Shown piece by piece: positions 40,601 to 52,600 of a stretch of DNA of 64,000 nt (its first letter is position 1; each line of letters opens with the position of its first letter). Location of the stretch: the NCBI RefSeq assembly GCF_964355755.1, contig NC_092672.1, positions 23,434,501 through 23,498,500 on the forward strand. Direction: 5' to 3'. Both the position numbers and the translations under genes were made by a program. Source of the DNA: Antedon mediterranea. Its lineage: Eukaryota > Echinodermata > Crinoidea > Comatulida > Antedonidae. The notes under the pieces were generated by a model. That model had not been told where the DNA came from. It searched no databases and saw nothing but the letters and a program-made list of their open reading frames with translations.

Positions 40601-43600
40601 TTATTTATTTATCAAATCCAAACATTTAAAAGATCACTCATATTATGGGATAAAGAGGCCTACTTCCCATTATGGGGATAGTGTAGTATGTGGTGAAAAT
40701 TAAACACAGGAGAGAATGCTATTCTTGCTTCTACATAATAAATAGATCAAAGTTGGTTTATCTGCCAGCAGTTTTTCTCATTGTTAGTATAGTATTACTA
40801 TTTACGTTTGGATTCATAGATCTTGCCTACTACAGAACAGAGGTAGTGTTTTGGATCTGGGTGTCTATCAATTAATATGTCTTTGTAAATAGCTTGTTTA
40901 AGTAAATATTTTTGTTTTTAGGAAGGAAAGACGCCTGAATCTATTGTAGAAACAAATATGTACATAACGAAAAAAGAAAAAACTGTGATTTTAAACTATT
41001 TTGACAGTAAGTAAAGTTTATAAATATAAATTATGCATTAATCTAAGATAGGTAAACACAGTGCAAAAGCTTTAATGTGGTACAGGTGGTCATTTGAAAT
41101 TATCAATGCTACTACTAAAAATTTTACAAAATTGTACTACAGAAACAACCTGTAAGGTGAATATTTTTTTATATAAGCTGGCAGACCTTATTTTTCTGGT
41201 TCATTACAAATGAATGAAACTAAATTCTCTGGATCCAGTCCAATCAATAGCATAATTGATATGTATGTACATGGTTGCCACTATTTTATTATATTAATTG
41301 AGAGTTGGTTTAATATATTTGTATTAAAGATGTGTCCCCCTGAAAAAATAATTCTTAACAAAATGTGTATTGAATATGCTATTTTAATGTAACATAATAG
41401 TTATCCACTTTGACCAAAAATTGGATCGGGAAAAAAAACTGTAATTTAAAGCAAAAAAATGTTCAAATTGGCTGCCAGTCAATGGGTTTTTGGTTGAATT
41501 TAACCATTTATTTTGTCAATTTATAAGTGAAAACATTTTTTTTCATTTTTTTTTCTACGGAAGTGATTATCTTTATTAAAACTACAAAATAACATATTCA
41601 AAGTAAGTCTGATTTAATTAATCTTCATTTTTCATGTTTTTGGGGGACAATACATCTTTAATATTAATGTATTGCTGGTACTCGAACATAATTTAATATT
41701 TTTATTTCCCATGGTTCAAGTTTACCGGAGGTATTATTAAAGTTGACGATAACTCTTGTACTGTATATGGGATGACATTTATTTTACTGTTTAATAACAA
41801 AATACTGATAATATGAAGCATTTTTAAGGCTTACAGAGGCAGAATGAGATAACAATTTGTTTTTTGTCATAATAGAATTGTTAGTTCCTGCAGAGATACG
41901 TGCCAGGGGTAAACATGCTATTAAAATATATAAAAAAGAACTTAAAACTGGTAGCATGTCTGTTGTGAATTCAAGATGTATGTTTCTAGGAAAAGAAGGT
42001 GCTGGCAAGACTAGCTGTGTAAAGGCTATGGTTGGAGAAAGGTAACAAGTAAAATTGGTATAATGTTTATAGAGTATATTACTGTACGGTATCTTAAGCT
42101 GTATTGACCATCAATAGTCAATAGTCATCAATCACATTATCTTGTGAACTGCTAAAGGAAATGTTTTATTTAATTTGAATTATTATACACTAAAGGTGAC
42201 ATTGCAGTATGTTGAATATTGTGATTCTTATAAAATAATAAAAACATTAATTTTATACACTTTAATTTACTTTTAAACTTACTAATGTTCTATTCATTAA
42301 AATTTATCAGTTGTTTTATGATTGGAATATTAAAATGCAAACCCTTTCATGATTTAGTCATTTTATACATACTATGTATGTTTCTAAAATGTACAATAAA
42401 TGTTTAACTTTACTATATAATAGATTCAATTCTGCAGAACAATCCACAGATGGAATTGTTACAACCACAGTGTTTCAAGCAAAGAAGGATTGTAGTCAAT
42501 GGAAAAAGATAAAAGATGTTAATGGTGAGATAAGTAACTGAAAATGTTATATTTTACATATTCATTATTTTGCTATAAATTTAACATTATTTTATTTTTG
42601 ATAAAATAATACTAATATTTAAATAAAAACATTCTTAAATTTATAATATAATGCCATTTACACATTGGTATAACAATTAAAAATTCATTTGGCTATGCAA
42701 CCATATACGGTTTGGTCTTGAAATCACCTCAGATACCAAGAATTGGAAAATTACATTCAATCTTCAAAATATTGCTTATCGTTGTATTCCTCTCATCCCA
42801 TACAACACATTGGTTTCCTAATCTAATTGTCTATTTCTTGCATTGTATAGATATTGAGCTTTCAGAGCAAATTCGTTCACATGCTTTAGGAGAAAAGGTT
42901 GATAAAAGGTTAAAAGAAGGTAGGCACAGACTAATAAAGCTTTTATAACATTTAAATCTGCATAAAAGATGTATAAATGTAGGTTGATATCGATTAGTAA
43001 CACTGTTATATTGGTTTTGTTTCTGTAATTTTTTATAGAAGGCAATGTTGGAATCTGGACAAAATTTAAGAATGGTATGTACAAGATGGTAAGAAGAAAA
43101 GAAAAAGTGAGTGACATAACTAGTATATGGGACTACGCTGGTCAACTAGACTACTATATAACGCACAGGGTATGTTTTCATTATTGTATTATGAATATCA
43201 CTTGTATTCTAAGATTCATATTTAAAACAAATATTATTTTTATTGGGTTCAGAAATAAATCAATTGGAAGCTTTTAAATACTAATAGAGCTTTATTTTCT
43301 TTTTACATGATGTGTTCTTACAGTATTTTGCCAAGAACATTTTTAACAGGGTTATTTTATCAATGTGCAACTTTTTTTTTAGACTATGCTATGTTTTTGT
43401 TGGTTTTTCTAGTTCAATTGATCTTACATGTTTCAATTACTGATTTTTTTTATACAAGTTTTCATATGAAACATCACCAGGGGCTGAACCAGGGGAGGGG
43501 CCAACAGGCATTTGTACTTGTCAATATTGTCAACAGTAAAAAGGGAGGGCAGAGTGGAGTAGATGTGTGAATGAGAAGTTTAAACAACCTCAAAACCTCA

Positions 43601-46600
43601 GAATACCATACCTCCACCATTATACCAGGCCTTTCTTTCTTTCTCTTTTGTTCTTATTTCATGCAATAATGCGATGCTGAATAAAGATCAATAGGTGATC
43701 TACAATAAAAAATGCTAAAATAAGTACTTTACACATACTATTCACAATCTAATTACAACAAATACTATTCCTGATCTAGAAAGAAAGAAGAAGACTCCTA
43801 AATGCAAATCACTATCCAAATGAAAAAGAATATCACTTTTGAAATAATATCAATAATTGAATAAGTAGTATGACTGTGATGGTATTTAAAGAAATTGTAT
43901 TAAATCGTAATTTATACTTACAACATTTATATTGTTTGTTTCAATCTATGCATAAGTGTTTTTATGATTAAAATCAATATATGCAGAGAAAATGTGATTT
44001 TAAAACTATCCTAAAATCCCATTGAGCCGAATTCCACGCGTTCCATCATCGGAAAACATATATCAATGAAATATACACTACATTCACAAATAAAACAATG
44101 AATTGTACAAGTTAAACTTGAGAAGGAATTCTTTTTCGTTTAGAGTTGTACTTTTGTGGAATGGTCTTTCTGACTATGTTGTTTCAGCTAGTTCTTTAAA
44201 TTTGTTCAACTAAATGGTACGCTCGCTTCTAGGTCGTGCCCACAGATGGTTCTCGAATACACAGTAATGTCAGCATTCAAAAACTGGCGATTTCAAATGT
44301 ACAATAATGCAGGACAATAATATATGTCGTTTACAGGAACGAATAAATAGACACTGTGATTTATGTACTCAACTAAAATTAGCACACTGGGAATTACTTC
44401 CGAAAGAGAAACTAAATGAGACCAATTGTTTAAGTCAAATTTAAACAAACTTAATTTGTGTTTTGTATGTAACATTATGGTTGAGGAATGGGGATGAGGA
44501 TGGGTGCAAAGAGGAACAATTTTTAAATAGATTCTTTATTTTGTAACGAAATATTAATTAACATGTTTTACAAATAATATACCACTAAACACAGTAAAAC
44601 ATTGCGATGTAATACTTTGTTGAAACTATCACCGTCGTAGTCGATTGAAATAGTACAGTACATGTAACGATACACTACGACGTATGTTTATATATAATGT
44701 TAAACAATTTGTGAAAACCACCTCTATTCGGGGAAAATCATAAATTCGATTTAATCGGTAATAAATATTAAATTACGGCGAGTGAAAACGCTAGCTCATT
44801 ATCCGTTTAAAAAAAATTATATCCAACCTCTGCAGCACAGATTGAAAACAAAATGGATCGAATTTCTGTTATGAGTATACAGTACTTTCCTTAACGACGC
44901 CTGAGGGAATAGACACTTGTGGAACGACACAGAGATTGGAATGTTCCATTCATCGCAAATCAATACATTTGTATAAACGTATATTAAATCTATCAAAATA
45001 GTATTTTTTAAAGAAAATCGGCCTGTCTTCAACATTATGATACTGTACTCGAGCTGTTCAACCGGTTTTCAGCTATTAAAAACAATTATCGTAGGAGGAG
45101 ATAGGAAAATGCGAAGCCTCCTCGCATTTTTGTGGCGGGTTTTTTTCAAGATGGACATCCATTAGACAGTGTATACCACGATCGGAAAACACCCCCATTT
45201 GGGGCAAATCGTTGAACCTAAATTCGTTTTAATCGTCAATAACTAATTATCTAACTTAATTTAATTAGTAAACAGGGTTACATCAGGTGGTTAAAATCAG
45301 TACCGAAAGTACGAACCAACTTTATATACCATCGAGTAAAAATTCTAGAAATAAGGCGCGATTTACCGAATTTTGCCCTTACGTAAATTTATATATAGAA
45401 AATAGACTAAATGAGGCTTGGGTAAACCATCCATTAAAGTTCACACCGTTTGTACAATATGACATGATAACCGTGAGGGGCTTACAAGCAATATGTTTCG
45501 CCTCAATTTCCCTCTATTCATACGACTATGAAGGATTACACGTAAACAAGTAAAAGTCATTGTAATCAAAAAAGCTTTGAATTTAACTGCAAAAAAACAC
45601 AATTTCCAACCAAAAATTGTATATTTTTTACCACTTAAAGAACTTGAACCGATACTTGGATTTCAGTCATTTAAATTGCAAAATGATAAACATTAATTTC
45701 TTTTTGGTTAACTGAAAGAAAAGTGAAATGATTAATAAATGACTAAACTTGACCTACACGCATGCACCAGTGACCTCCTGCGAGGTGAACAATGGTTGTG
45801 TAAATTCCATTTGACGTAGTACACGCACCCCTCTTGTAAGAATTACCACATGTATCAATGCAAGCTGAACGATGGTGGAAAAACATGCATCCCTCTTATA
45901 AGAAATTACCATGTGTTCTTGCCTGCATTGATGGTATCTGTTCCGATTTACAATCATATTGGTATGTATCACTCTGGCCTAGACAATGACGACAATACGA
46001 CAGGCTCATGTGTATACCAACAATGAAATTGCGCTATATTTAGACATTTACAGGGTTTGCTCACTGTCTGGGTGACAGCATGCAGCTTGTTTTTTAACGT
46101 CTAAACAAGTAGGTTAGACCTAGCCAATGGTTTTGAAATGATCATGACAACAAAACATACATAGCAATACACATCGTGTCAAGTTAGTTCCCGCAACATA
46201 GGAACCACAGTCCTTGTAAGGGTCTGGTATCACAGTGTAAAAAACATACATAGTAATACACATGTCAAGTTAGTTCCTGCAACATAGGAACCACAGTCAT
46301 GGTAAGGGTCTGGTATCACAGTGTATAAAACATACATAGCAATACAAATCATGTCAAGTTAGTTCCTGCAACATAGGAACCACAGTCCTGGTAGGGGTCT
46401 GGTATCACAGTGTATAAAACATACATAGCAATACTCATCATGTCAAGTTAGTTCCTGCAATATAGGAACCACAGTCCTGGTAGGGGTCTGGTATCACAGT
46501 GTATAAAACATACATAGCAATACACATCATGTCAAGTTAGTTCCCGCAACATAGGAACCACAGTCATGGTAAGGGTCTGGTATCACAGTGTATAAAACAT

Positions 46601-49600
46601 ACATAGCAATACACATCATGTCAAGTTAGTTCCTGCAACATAGGAACCACAGTCCTGGTAGGGGTCTGGTATCACAGTGTATAAAACATACATAGCAATA
46701 CTCATCATGTCAAGTTAGTTCCTGCAATATAGGAACCACAGTCCTGGTAGGGGTCTGGTATCACAATGTAAAAATGGTGAAAGTTTATTTTACAGTCTGC
46801 ATTAATCTGCATGTTTGACTTGATGAGGCATGAACAAAAGTGCTCAGAACAAAAGCAGAGCAAAATAGATAAAAAATGACTATTTATTTGCACACTAGAT
46901 TACTTCATAAAAATGATAAAAAGAAGAGCTATTTTATCACCTTGATGAAACAGTACAGTATGTAGTGTGCAAATAGAATGTTGAAGTTTTTACTTGAGTC
47001 ATCAAACTTTATCTATATAAAATATTGTAATATTATATTATAATTAACCATGAAAACATAATCCTTGTTAATTTCCAGTTTTTCCTGACAAATACAGTAT
47101 CATACTGTGTTGCTTTCAATGTCATGGACAACTTGGATGAGCCAGCTAAACCACGGGATTCAAAAATAGTAAGTTAAACTTTAGTACTTTAGACAATGTA
47201 AACTACAAATGGCTGCTATGATTTAATAATGTAATTTAATTTCAATATTAGTTTAAAAATATATTGGCATTGTCATTTTAGGGTCAACTAGGAATGACTA
47301 ATTTGGACATGAATTTGTTCTGGATAAGGTCCATTTATGAACACACTGTACAACATGGTTCAGGAAACATTATTTCAATTGATGGCAAGAACATAGGGTC
47401 ACCTCCCATCTGTTTGGTTGCAACTCATGTGGACAAATTGTCAGGGACAGCATCAGAAAAAGAGGAGGAGGTAAATAGTATATAAATATTAGATATTTAT
47501 ATCTTGTCTTTTTCTCAACTATTACCCCTTTCACACCAACCTAGCAACACCGGGGTTAATAAAATAAAATTGTAAATGTCGCCCTCTATTTTTTTTTTTT
47601 TACATAGCGACGATCCGGAGTTTAACTGCGGGGTTGAACAGCTGAATATTCTCCGGAGAGCGAACTGCGGGGACACCCTGGTGTTTTGGTGTGAAAGGTA
47701 CAACATCAAACTCCGGAGTGTTTCGGGTCAAAAGGTCATCCTCACACGATTACTCATTGCTTTAGTTTTATTTCAAAATACTTTAAATATTTGTACAAAA
47801 TATATAGCGGGTTTAAAAAATAATAAGTAGTATCAATAAAACATTATATTACTTCTGAGACTTTTGAAAGTAATTATTAAATTTAAAATATTAATTAAAA
47901 TGATTCTAATGATCGTCGCTATGTAAACAAACAAAATAGAGGGCGACATTTACAATTTTATTTTATAAACCCCGGTGTTGCTAGGTTGGTGTGAAAGGGG
48001 TATCTCCGGAGTTTCTCGACGTTTTGAATGGTCATAAACCCCGGGGTGTCTCCGGAGACACTCCGGAGTTTTGGTGTGAAAGGGGTATTAGTCAACATAA
48101 GCGCTCCTAGCAACTGAACACAACTGAATGCAACTATAAACCTCAACTGACTGCAATTGACAGGCGCACAAAAATGTAGACATTTATAATTACTTTCAGT
48201 TGCTTATGTTCTATTTTTTCTGTAACTGAGTGAAACTGAAAAGTTTTAAACGTGTCACACGTGTGGTATGGGTAACGGCGACCAGTCGCGATTGGTTTGT
48301 ATATACTGGTTCCTATAGAACTATGAATTGCGTTTTGCGTGTAGTGAGGTAAATTAATAGGCTCTTTAGAATTAATATTTTGCCTACAAAATGATTGACT
48401 GTATACAACCCATCAGTACAATTAGAACAAAAAAGCAGTTTGAGGTCTAATGTACATGTTTATACAATCAAATAATATAACATGAAAATGGAACATTTAA
48501 GTTAAACATTACATGCATTACAAAAGAATTCATTAAAGAAAGCACATTAAAGTAGAAACATTGTTTGAGATTTTGTCATTTTGAATTACAGTATGAATTA
48601 AATAAAACAGACAGTTATGGAAGATTGTGTACATTAGGTTTTGACATATTGTATTGTAAACCACTGATCATGATGATCACTATCACGCAGATTGATCTCA
48701 CTGATCATGTGAGTATTCTCAGTGGATATATTATTGTCAACACTTAGCTTGAAAATATGCCTGGAGGCGCAAACAAAATCCTACATCGCGACAAAAATCC
48801 AAAATGACTGCCCGTTTGATATAAATTGTATTTATAATGTCTATTAAATGCTCTTTCAGAAATTTTTGATTGGGTATGTCATCCTCTGAATGTATTTTGT
48901 AATTTAACATATGACTTCTAAGTCCAAGATGGCCATCAAAATTCAAAATCGCTTCAAATTGAGCTGAATTGTATTTATAATGCCTATTAAATGGCCTTTT
49001 TAAACTTGTTTGTTTTTTATTTACCACACACAATGAATACAAAGTAAAAATATTAAATTCATTCATTCATTCTAGAAACATTTATTGACAATATCATAGC
49101 ATGGCATAGCATGGTTGGCATATAATATATATAGTCGAGAGACTACAAAAGGCCCGATGGGCCTGTCGCTGTAGTCCCTCTTTACATTATACAAGTATAC
49201 ATACAAATGAAATATACAATATAGATAATACAGTATACAGTATTAGCGTGATCAGTAATCATTGTGATGAGTTATCAGCGATAGTAGCAATATGAATGCA
49301 TTTATTAATTGAAGGTTATGAAGATGTACAAGAAAATGTTTGATAAAATGGAAGGAATGCCATATGCTCACCATGTAGATCGTGAAATGTACATGGTTGA
49401 TAACACCATGAAATCACCTGAAGGTATTACAAAACTTAAGCGAAATGTTGGTAGATACATGAAGGAAATGGTGAGAGAAGTTCCAGTAAAGTGGGTTAAT
49501 TTACAGGAAAGTTTGCAAAGAATTGGTGAAACAGAATTGTGTATTACATTTGAGGAGGTAAAGTTTTGATTGTGGATTCCAATGTAATTATATAATATTA

Positions 49601-52600
49601 TTATTTATTGTTACTTTGTTTTATTCCTACAGACATTAGTAATATTTATAGTCCTGGCCCATCATTGAATTTTCCATTAGATTTTCTCCAGGCTCTACAA
49701 GTAATGTACTTAAGTTAAGTTATTTGTTTGAATTAAATTCTGTATTAGGTTTCCAGGATTGGCACTCAATGTGAAATTTCCGAAGAGGGGCTCGACACTG
49801 CCATAGAGTATATGAATGACATTGGGATCATTTTGCATTCAAGTACTAACAAAGAACTGAAGAACACTGTGATAACAGATCTTAAAATGATGATTCAAAT
49901 GGTGACAAAAGTGATCACGGTAGTTAAACCATCTATTAAAGTGGTAGGTAGATAATGTATTTTATTATGATATTAGATTGTCATCATGTGGATGTATAGG
50001 TGATGTTAATAATCTGTTCTTAGTAACTTGATGTGAAACAGTATAATTGTATTGATCATGTGATTGCACTGTGTAAAGTAAGAATAAACTGGGTTTTTTT
50101 TTAATATAGAAGCAAATGAGGATGCTGTGGAAAAGGCTTGATGAGGAAGGAATACTGGAGGAAAGACTGCTACGGTATTTATGGAAACATGAATTAAAGG
50201 AAGACCCACATCGCTTTGAAATCTTTACTGAAGTGATGAAAACATTTAGTTTGCTCTTTGAGAAATTGAAGGTAAGTTAATTCAATTCAATTCAATTTCT
50301 TTATTGCTGCAAATGCCATCAAGGGCTAATATCCGCTTAAACATACTACATCATACAGATACATTGTATTTGCATTCAAAATTGTTTTAAACATTTTATT
50401 TTAGATTGGATGTCACTTAAATTAGTTTAAATGTTATACTTGTAATATTTTAATTTACAATACTTTGCTTACATCTGCAGGTAACCGAAGGTAACCGGGT
50501 ATTCCTGGTTCCATCTCGAATGAAAACCGAGGAAAAGAGTCTTGAAGTTGAAACGGACAAACAAAATATGGTGTCAATCTATCTTACACCTGTAGACTTT
50601 CTTCCTAATGCTGTCTACAATACATTGGTTGTTGCGTTTCTGGACTTAATGGAGGTAAAAAATAAAGATGGCGAACAACTTGTGTCTCAAAACCGCAGTG
50701 AATTCGACTTTAAGGATCATGGGGTCAATCTAGGCACAGTGAAAATTGAAAACAAGCATGCATTAAAGGTTTGGAAATTCATTTATTTATTTAATTTTTC
50801 AAATAAATATATTTAAAGACAAAATTGTAGATAGCAAACAGAGTTTTAAATAATTACAATCTCAATCTTACTACTATTACACTACAGTATTACATTTTCA
50901 TTTTTATGAATACATTGAATGCACAATGAATACTGGTAATAATAATGGTAATGTTTTGCATATATTATTTAACTCATTTTAAATTAACAAAGACAATTTT
51001 CCTCATCAGCTTGAAATAACTTATCTGACTGAAGTTGATGGTAATGTTAGAGACCAAATGAATGAACCGCAGCCAAGTTTCTGCATAGAGGTAAAGATTA
51101 GCATGATAGGCTTTATTAATAACATTGTTAACACCAGCACTTGAATGTAATGATTGCCAATAAACGGAAATAAATGGAAATTATCATATGTACGTTCAAG
51201 TCGCCATGTACGAAACTCAAATTGCTGACTCTAATAAAAATTACAAAAGACATATTTATAATATTTTATTCTACGATATGTATATAATGTCTTTTTTATT
51301 CACCCAAAAACTATGTAAATTCATGGCACGCTGGACCACCTAGTCGTAGGCGTAAGGTATCCCAGGAAAACTTGATGCCCCAAATTGGAATTTGGCAAAC
51401 TGGCTAAATACTATATATAAACAGCTTCCACCTTCTATGTAATCTTTGTTATCATGTAACACTCAGAGCCATTGAGTCACTCTGCATAATCTATTCTGCT
51501 CTGCTTAATTGCGTCAAGCACTTTTGCCTATATGAGTTGGTTCAAACTTTCAACCTATTATATTTAAAACTTATGTTCTACATTTTACTTGGTTTGTAGG
51601 TGTTAAGTTATCTAATGCATCAACTAGAAACTGTGCTTGTCACTAGAGAAGGAGTTGGTTACAATCTATGTGTGTTGTGTACTGCTTGTAATCCAGCAGA
51701 GAAGCCTCATTTACATGATCTCAAAAAGTGCTTGAAACTAGATACTAATAGTGTTAAATGTGGCAATGAACGCATGATGACCAATCATTTAAAGTGGCTA
51801 TTTCTGGAAGGTTAGTTGAAATTTTTGATTATCATCACAATTTTCTTCAATTGCAGTATTTTTTATTTGATACCACATTTTAACAATACAATGTACAAAG
51901 ATATATGTCCTTTAGTCCAGAGACATCTACGAAGGCCGTTTTAATTATAGATAGGTTTTATTGTATGGTTAAATACTTTTTTTTACAATATAATGAAAAT
52001 CAGTTGACTAATTGATTGACATTCTGTGAATTTCCCCTGCAGAATATGGGGAAACAATCTCATCAGTCGCAGGTTTGTTGATGATAATACCAGATAATAA
52101 AAATGTTTTTTATGTATTTACTAGTCCTTGCTAATGGTAGAAAAATGATAACATGAAACTATCAGTATCCACATAAGATAAAAAAATGATAACATGAAAC
52201 TATCAGTATCCACCTAAGATAAAAAAAAAATGATAACATGAAACTATCAGTATCCACATAAGATTAAAAAAAATGATAACATGAAACTATCAGTATCCAC
52301 ATAAGATAAAAAAAAATGATAACATGAAACTATCAGTATCCACCTAAGATAAAAAAAAATGATAACATGAAACTATCAGTATCCACATAAGATAAAAAAA
52401 ATGATAACATGAAACTATCAGTATCCACATAAGATAAAAAAAAAATGATAACATGAAACTATCAGTATCCACATAAGATAAAAAAAAATGATAACATGAA
52501 ACTATCAGTATCCACCTAAGATAAAAAAAAATGATAACATGAAACTATCAGTATCCACCTAAGATAAAAAAAAATGATAACATGAAACTATCAGTATCCA

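Larger units (their letters stand above)
43170..47078. other. Intron of about 3.9 kb
   Basis: Contains copy B of the long dispersed repeat (44252-45400) and an 89-bp satellite (46152-46770). A CAGGGGCTGAACCAGG segment at 43479 looks like the end of a DNA transposon but has no visible partner. Confidence 0.55.
47471..49314. other. Intron with a foldback element and a retroelement tail
   Basis: A 561-bp foldback transposon (47525-48085) lies next to a CAACTGA-rich dispersed repeat (48100-48290). A minus-oriented retroelement 3' end with a (GAAT)n tail is at 49057-49230. Confidence 0.6.

Noticed and set aside
43479-43570. CAGGGGCTGAACCAGG segment as a DNA transposon
   Set aside because: Resembles a terminus but no partner end or duplication found.
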